A stretch of DNA of 10,350 nucleotides, taken from Bryobacterales bacterium. GTDB taxonomy: Bacteria; Acidobacteriota; Terriglobia; Bryobacterales; Bryobacteraceae. This document shows, piece after piece, positions 1 to 8,160 of the stretch. The DNA lies in contig SHUN01000059.1 in assembly GCA_009697495.1 (NCBI GenBank), positions 1 through 10,350 of the forward strand, given 5' to 3'. Made by a program: the position numbers and the translations under genes. Position 1 is the stretch's first letter. Every line of letters starts with the position of its first letter. Below the pieces are notes generated by a model. The model was not told the origin of the DNA and did not search any database. It saw nothing but the letters and a program-made list of their open reading frames with translations.

Positions 1-64
1 AGGCCGAGGAAACGCCAGTGCTTCTTGCCAACCCCATGCCACTTGTGAAACCATTTTCACATCA
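1..64. other. Upstream flank of first gene
   Basis: This short stretch precedes the first complete gene. One plus-strand frame is open from the window edge to a TGA at 46-48, so it could hold the last residues of an upstream gene, but 15 codons prove nothing. The only clear structure is a palindrome at 44-61, listed separately. I see no convincing Shine-Dalgarno sequence before the ATG at 65. Confidence 0.5.
44..61. promoter_or_regulatory. 7-4-7 palindrome before DUF1549 gene
   Basis: TGTGAAA and TTTCACA form a perfect 7-bp inverted repeat around the spacer CCAT, ending 3 nt before the ATG at 65. It occupies the place where a ribosome binding site would be expected. It could be an operator for a dimeric repressor or a hairpin in the leader. 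It resembles a CRP half-site pair (TGTGA/TCACA), but the spacing is 8 nt rather than the usual 6, so a CRP assignment is not supported. Confidence 0.4.
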
Positions 65-2302
65 ATGCGCATTCGCTCTGTAATTCTGCTTGCCGCCGTA
101 ACTTTCCTGCCGCTCTTCGGGGAACCTTTTAATGCCATTCAACGGAAATGGTGGGCGATTCAGCCCGTGACCGCGCCCGGTTTGCCGGCCCTTGACGGGG
201 CGGGGCAGAAGTGGGTCCGCAACGAGATTGACCATTTCATTTACGACAAGCTCAAGAGCAAGAGTATCCAGCCGGCAGCGGCGGCGAGCCGACAAGTGTT
301 TCTGCGCCGCGTGACGCTGGACCTTACCGGCTTGCCGCCGACTCCGGCGGAAGCGCAGGCCTTCCTGAGTGACAACAAGCCGGGCGCGGAGGAGCGACTG
401 GTCGACCGGCTTCTGGCCAACCCGCGATATGGGGAACGCTGGGGCCGGCACTGGCTCGACGTCGTGCGCTATGCCGATAGCGACGGTTTCAAACAGGACG
501 AGACGCGGCCGAACATGTGGCGGTATCGGGACTGGGTGATCCAAAGCTGGAATGAGGACAAGCCCTTTAACCGGTTCATCAAAGAACAGATTGCGGCCGA
601 TGAACTTTACCCCGGCGACATGAAAGCTCTGCCCGGCTTAGGATACCTTCGGCTGTTTGAAGACGAGTTTAATCAGGCCAATATCCATCTGCGACGCCAG
701 GAGTTGTTAAACGACACTACGGACAACACGGCCTTTGCTTTTATGGGCATTACGCTCGGCTGCGCGCGCTGCCACGACCACAAGTTCGACCCGCTGCTCC
801 ACAAGGACTATTACCGGTTGCAGGCCTTCTTCGCCAATATGAAGATTGACGATGAAGCGACGACGGCATCGGCGCGGGAAGTGGCGGAATACAAGGCGCA
901 AATGGCCAAGTACCGGGAGGCGGCCAAGCCGATTCTCGACAAGCTGGAAGCGCTGGCGTCCGGCCCGCGCGCGGCCTACCGGCATGAGTATACGGTGCGC
1001 TTTCCTGAGGAAGTGCAGACCGCAATCGGCAAGGCCGCCGCCGTCAGAACACCTTTGGACTGGCAGATTTATCACAAGGCCATCACGCAGGTGGACGTCC
1101 CCGATAGTGAGGTGATCAGCAAGCGCGGCAGCGCGACCGCGAAGGCGAACTACAAGGCGCTGCTGGCCGAGTTGGACGCTTATAAGGCGCTGCTCCCAAA
1201 GCCCCTCCCCACACTCCAGATCATGCGCGATCAAGCCATTGACGCGCCTTCCACTCATGTCCTGAGGGCCGGTGCCTATGAAGCTCCGCTGGAAGAAGTA
1301 CAACCGGGCGGGCTGAGCATTCTGGACCCTGCTCCGGCCGTGATTCGCCCGCTGCCGGAGTTGAACTCCAGCGGCCGGCGGACGGCGCTGGCGAACATGC
1401 TGGCCGATGCGAACAACCCGCTCACGACTCGCGTCATCGTCAACCGCGTGTGGCAGGGTCACTTCGGCCGCGGCATTGCCGGGACGCCCAATGATTTCGG
1501 GTTGATGGGCGAACGGCCCAGCCACCGGGAACTGCTCGATTACCTGACGAAAACCTTTACGACGACTGACGGCTGGAGCATTAAGAAGCTGCACCGGCGG
1601 ATCGTTCTGAGCGCAACTTACGCGCAAGCGTCGGACTTCCGTGAAGAGGCCGCCGCCATCGACAGCGACAACAAACTGCTGTGGCGCTATCCGCGCCGGC
1701 GTTTGGAATCGGAAGCGATTCGCGATTCGATGCTGGCCGTCTCCGGACTGCTCGACCCCACGATGGGCGGCCCGGGCGTGTTCCCGGGCGTACCGGAAGG
1801 GACGGAGATTCAAGAGGGCCGGCACTGGCGCAAGTCTCGGGGACCGGAGGATGAGTATCGGGCGAGCGTCTATATTTTCGCTCGGCGTTTGGTGCGGTAT
1901 CCAATGCTGCAGAGCTTTGACACGCCGCTCGCCTTCGAAAGCTGCGGCCGCCGGCAGGAGACGGTGACGGCCGATCAGGCACTGGAAATGATGAATGGCG
2001 AGGCGGCCGCCAACTTCGCCCGCGCGTTGGCCCGCCGCGTCGCCAACGACGCAGGGCAAAGCAATGAGGCGCTGGTGGAACGGGCGTTCCGATTGACGCT
2101 TGGCCGTGCGCCATCGGGAGCGGAAATGGTCCGTAGCCGTGAGTTTTTGAGCAAGAAGCAGAGTTTCGGGGTTCGACCGGCGGGACCGCTCCCTGACGGT
2201 CGCGGCTCGGTTGCGGGCGGTTCGGTTGCGGGCTCGGTAACGGCACTCGACGACCTGTGCCTCGCGCTTTTGAGTTCCAGCGAATTCCTCTACATAGACT
2301 AA
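65..2302 (+). CDS. DUF1549/DUF1553 (PSD1-type) exported protein
   Basis: The 745-residue product opens with a signal peptide (about residues 1-19). A DUF1549 domain follows (about 48-258), with the typical LRRVTLDLTGLPPTP and RYGERWGRHWLDVVRYADSDG stretches and the heme-like motif CARCH (C233, C236, H237) followed by DHKFDP. A central linker (about 260-430) leads to DUF1553 (about 435-690), with TRVIVNRVWQGHFGRGI and RRRLESEAIRDSMLAVSG, and an ending of the usual NEFLYVD kind (SSSEFLYID). The biochemical role of the family is not settled; in Planctomycetes and Acidobacteria these proteins are encoded beside DUF1501 proteins, as here. The separate N-terminal cytochrome domain (PSCyt1) found in many relatives is missing. 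Residues about 704-725 come from a repeat element. The start at 65 is chosen because it begins the signal peptide. Confidence 0.9.
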   Translation: MRIRSVILLAAVTFLPLFGEPFNAIQRKWWAIQPVTAPGLPALDGAGQKWVRNEIDHFIYDKLKSKSIQPAAAASRQVFLRRVTLDLTGLPPTPAEAQAFLSDNKPGAEERLVDRLLANPRYGERWGRHWLDVVRYADSDGFKQDETRPNMWRYRDWVIQSWNEDKPFNRFIKEQIAADELYPGDMKALPGLGYLRLFEDEFNQANIHLRRQELLNDTTDNTAFAFMGITLGCARCHDHKFDPLLHKDYYRLQAFFANMKIDDEATTASAREVAEYKAQMAKYREAAKPILDKLEALASGPRAAYRHEYTVRFPEEVQTAIGKAAAVRTPLDWQIYHKAITQVDVPDSEVISKRGSATAKANYKALLAELDAYKALLPKPLPTLQIMRDQAIDAPSTHVLRAGAYEAPLEEVQPGGLSILDPAPAVIRPLPELNSSGRRTALANMLADANNPLTTRVIVNRVWQGHFGRGIAGTPNDFGLMGERPSHRELLDYLTKTFTTTDGWSIKKLHRRIVLSATYAQASDFREEAAAIDSDNKLLWRYPRRRLESEAIRDSMLAVSGLLDPTMGGPGVFPGVPEGTEIQEGRHWRKSRGPEDEYRASVYIFARRLVRYPMLQSFDTPLAFESCGRRQETVTADQALEMMNGEAAANFARALARRVANDAGQSNEALVERAFRLTLGRAPSGAEMVRSREFLSKKQSFGVRPAGPLPDGRGSVAGGSVAGSVTALDDLCLALLSSSEFLYID
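2184..2240. repeat. In-frame REP-like 'PDGRGSV' repeat element
   Basis: The segment contains an inverted repeat, GACCG (2184-2188) and CGGTC (2197-2201) with an 8-nt loop, followed by a tandem repeat of period 15: GGCTCGGTTGCGGGC at 2204-2218, then the same with one change at 2219-2233, then a partial third copy (TCGGT at 2234-2238). The period is five codons, so the host gene stays open and reads GSVAG-GSVAG-SV after PLPDGR. The peptide PLPDGRGSV, and its antisense reading DRQGAVP, are sequences I recall recurring in unrelated proteins of Solibacter-like genomes, which suggests a dispersed repeat family. It lies in a linker just before the conserved C-terminal DUF1553 tail. Only one locus is visible in this window. 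Confidence 0.6.
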
Positions 2303-3711
2303 TGCCACACGAAACTACACGTCGCGCCTTACTACGCGGGGCCGGGAGCGGCCTGGGTGCCATGGCGATCGCGGCCCTGCTGGCCGAAGAGTCGCATGCC
2401 GCGGCGGTCCACGACCCCACCATTCCGCGCAAGCCGCACCATGCGCCGAAGGCTAAATCCGTCATCTTCCTTTTCATGGAAGGAGCGCCCAGCCACATCG
2501 ACCTCTTCGATCCGAAACCCAAGCTGAATGAGATGAACGGCCAACCGATGCCGGCCAGCTTCGGCAAGGTGATCACGGCCATGGGGACCGCGAACAACAC
2601 GCTGATGGGCAGCCCGCGGAAGTGGGCGCAACACGGCAAAAGCGGGATCTGGGTGAGCGAACTTTACCCTCATATCGCCAAGCACGCCGACAAGCTGGCG
2701 GTGCTGCGTTCGTGCCAGTCCGATGGCCTGAACCACGCCGGGGGCGTGAGCCAGATGAACACAGGCGATATTCTTTCGGGCCGGCCGAGTCTCGGCGCGT
2801 GGGTTAATTATGGGCTCGGTTCGGCTAACAAAAATCTGCCCGCGTTCGTGAGCATGATCGATGAACGCGAGCCGTTCGGCAATGCTAAGAACTGGGGCTC
2901 AGGCTTCCTGCCGGCGTCGTATCAAGGCACGCTTTTCCGGCAGGGTCCGAACCCGATTCTTAACACGAAATTGCCGACCGGCCAGACCGACGAACGGCAG
3001 CGGGCGCGGCTGGCTTATTTGGACGCGCAGAATCGAGAGTACGCCAAGGGCCGGGAAGACGACACGAGCCTGGACGCGCGGATTCGCAGTTTTGAGCTGG
3101 CTTACGCGCTGCAAAAATCAGGCCCCGAGGCGGTTGATCTTTCTGGTGAAACCGAAGAGACGAAGACTCTTTACGGTTTGGATAAGCCGGAGACGGCGGT
3201 GTTTGGGCGCAACTGTTTGTTGGGGCGGCGGTTGGTGGAACGCGGTGTCCGGTTTGTGGAACTGTACTGCGGCTCCGGCTCCGGCTGGGACGCGCACACG
3301 AATCTGGAAGGCAATCACAAAAAGTGGTGCAAGGCTTCGGACCAGCCGGTGGCGGCGCTGCTGGAGGATCTGGAACGGCGCGGGATGCTGCAGGACACGC
3401 TGGTGATTTGGGGCGGCGAATTCGGACGAACGCCGTTCAACGAAAAGGGCGACGGCCGTGATCATAATCCGTGGGGATTCACGATGTGGTTTGCCGGCGG
3501 CGGCGTCCGCGGGGGGCAGACGATTGGCGCTACCGACGAGATCGGCTTGCGGGCCGTCGAGCGGCACGCGCACGCTCACGACATTCACGCTTCGATTTTG
3601 TGGCTATTGGGCCTTAACCATTTGCAGCTTACCTACCAGAACAATGGCCGCGCCGAGCGCCCCACGATTGTCGGCGGTGAGCACATGGTGAAAGAACTCT
3701 GGGGAGGGTGA
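2302..3711 (+). CDS. DUF1501 protein, Tat-exported
   Basis: The 469-residue product belongs to DUF1501, which is related to the sulfatase/alkaline-phosphatase fold. The N-terminus has a twin-arginine signal (TTRRALLRG, arginines 7-8, then a hydrophobic stretch to about residue 34), so folded export is expected. Family motifs are VIFLFMEGAPSHIDLFDPKP (54-73), GWDAH (328-332), GGEFGRTP (371-378), GRDHNPWGF (385-393) and HDIHASILWLLGL (426-438). The many conserved Asp and His residues fit a metal-binding hydrolase-like site, but no reaction is established. The start is set at 2302 rather than the in-frame ATG at 2257: the Tat signal begins here, and the ATG overlaps the stop of the preceding gene by one base (TAATG), indicating translational coupling with its DUF1549/DUF1553 partner. 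Confidence 0.92.
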   Translation: MPHETTRRALLRGAGSGLGAMAIAALLAEESHAAAVHDPTIPRKPHHAPKAKSVIFLFMEGAPSHIDLFDPKPKLNEMNGQPMPASFGKVITAMGTANNTLMGSPRKWAQHGKSGIWVSELYPHIAKHADKLAVLRSCQSDGLNHAGGVSQMNTGDILSGRPSLGAWVNYGLGSANKNLPAFVSMIDEREPFGNAKNWGSGFLPASYQGTLFRQGPNPILNTKLPTGQTDERQRARLAYLDAQNREYAKGREDDTSLDARIRSFELAYALQKSGPEAVDLSGETEETKTLYGLDKPETAVFGRNCLLGRRLVERGVRFVELYCGSGSGWDAHTNLEGNHKKWCKASDQPVAALLEDLERRGMLQDTLVIWGGEFGRTPFNEKGDGRDHNPWGFTMWFAGGGVRGGQTIGATDEIGLRAVERHAHAHDIHASILWLLGLNHLQLTYQNNGRAERPTIVGGEHMVKELWGG

Positions 3712-3775
3712 TCCTTCATTCGATTTCCTGGCTCTCGCCCCCGACAATAATAAATAAGTCCAAAAAGGGTCACAC
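3712..3775 (+). promoter_or_regulatory. Gap with AT-rich patch and RBS for receptor
   Basis: The 64-bp gap holds an AT-rich patch at 3746-3757 containing AATAAT (3746-3751), a fair -10 match in an otherwise GC-rich setting. No good -35 hexamer stands 16-18 nt upstream. AAGGG at 3765-3769 sits 6 nt before the ATG at 3776 and can serve as a partial Shine-Dalgarno sequence. The receptor may have its own promoter or be read through from the upstream pair; no hairpin with a T-run separates them. Confidence 0.3.
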
Positions 3776-6700
3776 ATGAAACTGATTCTCGCTGCATTTT
3801 TGCTCGCGCTCGCCGCCTACTCTCAGCAGGTGACCGGAACCATTACTGGAGCCGTATCTGACACCTCGGGTGCCGCCATCGCGGGCGTCGATGTCCGGCT
3901 CAACAACGCACAAACGGGGCTTACACGCAGCGTCAAGTCGGGCGAAGACGGCGGCTTTCGCTTCCTGGTGCTTCAGCCTGGCGTCTATGTCCTGGACGCC
4001 ATTCAGACTGGATTCAAGGCAGTCCGGCGGGAGGGGATCGTCGTCGAGGCTGATCGTTCGATTGCGGTGCCTGTGCGCCTGGAAGTGGGCACCGTTACCG
4101 AAGTTGTCGAAGTAACCGGGGGCGCTCCGCTGCTGGAACCGAATACGTCGTCGCTCGGTACGGTGATGGATGCGCGGAAGGTGGAGGAACTGCCTCTGAA
4201 CGGGCGAAATCCGCTCGGCTTGGCGAACCTGATTCCCACGGTCCGCGGCATCGGCTTTTTCGGCGGCCAGGTTCTTTCGAGTTGGCGTCTGGCGGCCATT
4301 TCCATCGGAGGCGGTCCGCCGCTGGCCAATGGATTCCTGGTGGATGGCATCGCCAGCGAAAAACTCTCCATCGCGGGCACACAGACCTTTCTCTCTATCG
4401 ATTCCACGCAGGAATTCAAAGTTCTCACCAACGCCATGTCCGCCGAGTTCGGACGCACGGCCGGCGGCATCATTTCCCTCATCAGCAAGAGCGGCACGAA
4501 CCAATTTCATGGCAATCTGTTCGAGTTCCTCCGCAACGATAATCTGAACGCCAACGATTTCTTCGCCAACCGCGCCGGCCGGGCCGTGGCGCCCCTGGCC
4601 TACAACCAGTTCGGCGGCACGCTGGGCGGGCCGGTAAAGAAGAACAAAATTTTCTTCTTTACTAACTACGAAGCGTTCTTCGAGCGCCGCACGGTTCAGT
4701 CCTTGATCACCACACCTACCGCCCAGCAACGCGGCGGAGACTTCTCCGATACGCGGACCGCCAACGGCGCGCTGATCGCCATTTACGACCCGACGACAAC
4801 GCGCGCCTCAACCGCCGGCGGCTTCGTCCGCGATGCTTTCCCCGGCAACGTAATCCCCGCCAACCGGATTGACCCGGTTAGCCGCAACGCCCTCACCTAT
4901 TTCCCGCAGTCCAATCTCCCCGGCGCAGCCAACACGCGCGCGCAGAATACCTTTCTTCAAGGCCCCGGGCCCATTAACCGGCACGCCGTCACGACGAAGG
5001 GAGACTGGAACATCTCCGCAGCCCGCCGTATTTCCGGACGCTACACCTGGGACGATCTCAAATGGAAATTCGCCAGCGTCTGGAATACTCCGGCCGAGCC
5101 CGATGGCCGGTTTGTCCTCATCCCCCGCAACAGTTCTTCCTTGAATTACAACGAGACCATCACGCCCACGCTGCTGCTGGAAGCCCGCACCGGATTTAAT
5201 CGCGAAAACGAAAACTTTTTCACTCCCAGCGAAGGCTTCGACATCACCACGCTTGGGATGCCCGCCGCTTTCAAGCGGCAGACTTACGTCGGCAAAGGCG
5301 CTGCTACCGGCCGCTTTCCCACTTTGAACGTTGCCGATGCGGCCAACACCGGCGGAATTGCCTCTCGCGGGGGGCCGTCCCACACGACGCTTACCAGCGC
5401 AGCCATCACCAAGATCGCCGGCTCGCACACCATTAAGGCCGGCTATGAACACCGTTTCTACGCGCTGAACGACTATGGCCGGGAATTCTCCGTCGGGACT
5501 TACTCCTTCAATCGCGCCTTCACGCAGGGCCCCAATCCGGTCCAGGCCGGCGCCAACGCCGGTTTCGGCGTTGCCTCGCTCCTTCTTGGCACACCCGCAT
5601 CCGGCTTCGCCCGTCTCCAAACAGATGGAACGGCGAGCGTCAAGTATCACGCCGCATTCGTGCAGGAAGACTGGAAAGTGTCCCGCCGGCTGACCTTGAA
5701 CATCGGCCTCCGCTGGGAACTCGAAGCGCCCCCTACGGATCGCTACAACGTTTTGTCGACCTTCGATCCGAATGTTGCTTCGCCCCTCAAAGTGCCGGGC
5801 CTGGAGCTTCGCGGGGGCTTGACCTATCCGGGGGTCGGCGGCGCGTCGCGCTACCAGCGCGACGTCAATGGGAATGACTTTGGGCCGCGCATCGGCTTCG
5901 CTTACCAAGCCGCGCAGAAGACCGTCGTTCGCGGCGGCTTCGGCATCCTGTACGTACCGATCACCGTTTCACTCGCCCGCACCGGCTATTTGAATGACAC
6001 GCCCATGGTCACCAGCCTCGATGGCGGCCTGACTCCGGCTGACCGAATGAGCAATCCGTTTCCAGTTGGACTCACCCCGCCCACCGGGAGCAAGGATGGC
6101 CTGCTCACCGGCGTCGGCACTGCCATCTCCGGCCAGCTCAAGGATGCGCAGCGCGGCTATTCCGAGCAGTGGAACTTCACCATCCAGCACGAGCCTTGGA
6201 ATAACTGGCTGATTGAAGCCGCCTGGGTTGGCAATCACGGCGTGCGGCTCTTCGCCGACGGCCGCAATCTGAATCAGATTTCCGATGCCAATTTCGCGCA
6301 GGGCGCCACGCTCGTCCAGCCTGTCAACAATCCATTCCGCGGCATCATCGCCTCCGGCCCTCTGAGCGGCGCCACGATTACCCGCCAGCAGAGTCTGCTG
6401 CCGTTCCCGCAGTTCACCGGCGTTAGTGGCGGGTACTCGTTTATCAACAACTCCATCTATCATGCCCTTGCCATCAAAGTGGAAAAGCGCATGTCCAAGG
6501 GTCTGTCGTTCCTGCTGGCCTACACGGGCGCCAAGCTGATTGACGACGGCGCCAACTCCGGCCAGGTCCGGCCCGGCGCGGCGGTCACAACGACGGTCCA
6601 GAACTGGAGCAACCTCCGTGCGGAGCGCGGCAAGAGTTCGCAGGACGTGCCGCAGCGAGTGGTCTTTAGCGCTCTTTGGGAAATACCTTTCGGCAGGACC

Positions 6701-7168
6701 GGTTCGGCCTTCGTCCGCCATTCGATCGGCGGTTGGCAGTTGAACGCCATTCAGACTATCGAGAGCGGTACGCCTATAGCGCTCGCCGCGACCGTCGCGG
6801 GCGGCGGCAACCGGCCGAATGTCGTTCCCGGCGTTCAGGCAAAGCTGACGAACCCGACGATTGACCGCTGGTTCAATACCGACGCTTTCAGCACGCCGCT
6901 CGGATACACCTACGGAAACGTCTCCCGGACGCTGCCCAACGTTCACACCGATTCGCTTTATAACATCGATCTGTCGCTGTTTAAGAACTTTGCACTTCGC
7001 GAAAACGTGAAGCTCCAGTTGCGGGCGGAGGCGTTTAATTTTACGAACACGCCGACGTTCGGGGAACCGGGCCGGGCGATCAATACGGCTACGTTTGGTG
7101 TTGTGACAGCGCAGGCGTTTAACCCCAAGCCGCGGGAAGTGCAGTTGGCGCTGCGGTTGACGTTTTAA
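3776..7168 (+). CDS. Oar-like TonB-dependent receptor
   Basis: This 1130-residue outer-membrane protein has a signal peptide (about 1-16). A carboxypeptidase-regulatory-like beta-sandwich follows (about 18-105; GTITGAVSDTSGAAIAGVDV, GGFRFLVLQPGVYVL). Next come a plug domain (about 110-235), with LPLNGRN at 139-145, NGFLVDG and STQEFKV, and a long beta-barrel that begins after SAEFGRTAGG (222-231). The barrel ends in LALRLTF with a terminal Phe, the usual signal for outer-membrane insertion. Length and domain order match the large Acidobacteria receptors resembling Myxococcus Oar, often thought to import large or complex substrates using TonB energy. The substrate cannot be inferred. No clear TonB box is seen. 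The gene lies downstream of the DUF1549/DUF1501 pair on the same strand and overlaps the convergent cytochrome gene by 4 bases. Confidence 0.93.
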   Translation: MKLILAAFLLALAAYSQQVTGTITGAVSDTSGAAIAGVDVRLNNAQTGLTRSVKSGEDGGFRFLVLQPGVYVLDAIQTGFKAVRREGIVVEADRSIAVPVRLEVGTVTEVVEVTGGAPLLEPNTSSLGTVMDARKVEELPLNGRNPLGLANLIPTVRGIGFFGGQVLSSWRLAAISIGGGPPLANGFLVDGIASEKLSIAGTQTFLSIDSTQEFKVLTNAMSAEFGRTAGGIISLISKSGTNQFHGNLFEFLRNDNLNANDFFANRAGRAVAPLAYNQFGGTLGGPVKKNKIFFFTNYEAFFERRTVQSLITTPTAQQRGGDFSDTRTANGALIAIYDPTTTRASTAGGFVRDAFPGNVIPANRIDPVSRNALTYFPQSNLPGAANTRAQNTFLQGPGPINRHAVTTKGDWNISAARRISGRYTWDDLKWKFASVWNTPAEPDGRFVLIPRNSSSLNYNETITPTLLLEARTGFNRENENFFTPSEGFDITTLGMPAAFKRQTYVGKGAATGRFPTLNVADAANTGGIASRGGPSHTTLTSAAITKIAGSHTIKAGYEHRFYALNDYGREFSVGTYSFNRAFTQGPNPVQAGANAGFGVASLLLGTPASGFARLQTDGTASVKYHAAFVQEDWKVSRRLTLNIGLRWELEAPPTDRYNVLSTFDPNVASPLKVPGLELRGGLTYPGVGGASRYQRDVNGNDFGPRIGFAYQAAQKTVVRGGFGILYVPITVSLARTGYLNDTPMVTSLDGGLTPADRMSNPFPVGLTPPTGSKDGLLTGVGTAISGQLKDAQRGYSEQWNFTIQHEPWNNWLIEAAWVGNHGVRLFADGRNLNQISDANFAQGATLVQPVNNPFRGIIASGPLSGATITRQQSLLPFPQFTGVSGGYSFINNSIYHALAIKVEKRMSKGLSFLLAYTGAKLIDDGANSGQVRPGAAVTTTVQNWSNLRAERGKSSQDVPQRVVFSALWEIPFGRTGSAFVRHSIGGWQLNAIQTIESGTPIALAATVAGGGNRPNVVPGVQAKLTNPTIDRWFNTDAFSTPLGYTYGNVSRTLPNVHTDSLYNIDLSLFKNFALRENVKLQLRAEAFNFTNTPTFGEPGRAINTATFGVVTAQAFNPKPREVQLALRLTF

Positions 7169-8160
7169 CGGGCCGGTTTGAGCCCGGCGCCGCCGCGATA
7201 GATGCCGATCCAGTGATTGGTGAAACTCAGCGGCGGCTCCGGGCTTACGCGCGGCATGTGGCAACCGGCACAGTCGCGCGGCCCGCAGTCGGCGGCGCGG
7301 GTTGCGTGGCAGTTCACACACTTCTGGTCGTATGAGGTGGCAAGCGGTTCGTGCGGTGCATGGCAGGTTAGGCACGATAGCTTCCCCGCGCTCTTGACGA
7401 AACACGCCGACTGGCTCAGATAGACGGGCTGATGCCTGACGTTCCAGGCAAAATTCCAGTCCACTTTGGCTGGATCGGAGGCGGGCGGACGGTGGCATCG
7501 TCCACAGGCATCGTTCAGCGCCGACGCCGTCATGCGGCGCGGATTCAAGACCGGCGCTTTTCCGCCCGACTCGGCATGTTTCGCCCCAGGACCGTGACAG
7601 GCTTCGCAGCGCACGCCATTTTCGGCCGGCGTCAGATCCTTCAAACCGCCGGTGGAGTGGCATTCAAAACAGCCGTCGATTCCCGCCACCGGGTCGCCGA
7701 TTTTGTAGAGCAGCCCGGCTGCTTCGGCCAGATTCGATGGCCGCAAGCCAGCTTGCCCCGGCGTGGGCGCGAAGGCCTTTAGCTTCGAAAAGTAGCTCAA
7801 GTAGTGCTCGAGATAGAATCGGGAATCGCCTCGGCTGACGAAGGTGACGGCCTGCTGTCCCGCGCCAAAGGCCCACTCCATCGGCACGGCCAGCACATCT
7901 GCCCCGTCGTCGACGCGGAGGGACAAGCCATCGAATCGATAGCGAAACTTGCCCGCCCTGCGCGCCTCGGTTGCCGCCAGCGGCCACGTCGTCCTTAACG
8001 GATGGGCCGAGGCCCGCGAGAGGGCGTGGGCGTGTCCGGACCTCGACTGCGATTCAAACTGGGCGGGATGGCACTTTCCGCAGACCGGCGAACCGGCGAA
8101 TGGGCCGGAACTCTGCGCCGCCAGCGCGAGTCCGAACCAAAAGCCGCAAAACCGGAGCAC
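7165..8160 (-). CDS. Exported multiheme c-type cytochrome (seven CxxCH)
   Basis: The 331-residue product starts with a short signal peptide (about 1-15) and carries seven CxxCH heme-attachment motifs, at residues 27-31, 164-168, 185-189, 219-223, 263-267, 281-285 and 297-301. The first is isolated by about 130 residues of low cysteine content, while the other six are clustered. Candidate distal ligands include H43, H45, H119, H194, H243, H270 and H315. The ending CAGCHMPR followed by FTNHWIG resembles the cytochrome c554-like multiheme family common in Acidobacteria. A periplasmic electron-transfer role is likely; the partner is unknown. The start is GTG at 8160, supported by AGGA at 8165-8168 and by the signal peptide. 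This GTG overlaps the upstream TAG by one base (TAGTG). It is the last gene of the minus-strand operon. Non-CxxCH cysteines C253 and C292 are also present. Confidence 0.9.
   Translation of the reverse strand: MLRFCGFWFGLALAAQSSGPFAGSPVCGKCHPAQFESQSRSGHAHALSRASAHPLRTTWPLAATEARRAGKFRYRFDGLSLRVDDGADVLAVPMEWAFGAGQQAVTFVSRGDSRFYLEHYLSYFSKLKAFAPTPGQAGLRPSNLAEAAGLLYKIGDPVAGIDGCFECHSTGGLKDLTPAENGVRCEACHGPGAKHAESGGKAPVLNPRRMTASALNDACGRCHRPPASDPAKVDWNFAWNVRHQPVYLSQSACFVKSAGKLSCLTCHAPHEPLATSYDQKCVNCHATRAADCGPRDCAGCHMPRVSPEPPLSFTNHWIGIYRGGAGLKPAR

Noticed and set aside
44..61. CRP/FNR-family binding site
   Set aside because: The half sites look right, but the spacing is two bases too long for the usual site and no CRP-like gene or promoter context is visible.
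707..2308. Long minus-strand open frame (533 codons) opposite the DUF1549/DUF1553 gene
   Set aside because: It lies antisense to a gene with clear family motifs and its translation shows no domain. Its length is what GC-rich codon use produces on the opposite strand.
4808..5908. Minus-strand 366-codon frame
   Set aside because: It lies entirely inside the receptor gene on the opposite strand and has no motif support.
7169..7186. Possible terminator hairpin CGGGC/GCCCG just after the receptor stop
   Set aside because: The stem is only 5 bp with an 8-nt loop, there is no T-run on the plus strand and only a weak one on the minus strand, and it lies within the cytochrome coding sequence.
5969..7663. 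Long minus-strand open frame (564 codons) crossing the receptor and cytochrome genes
   Set aside because: It spans two well-supported genes on opposite strands, is rich in Arg and Pro, and shows no recognisable motif or signal peptide.
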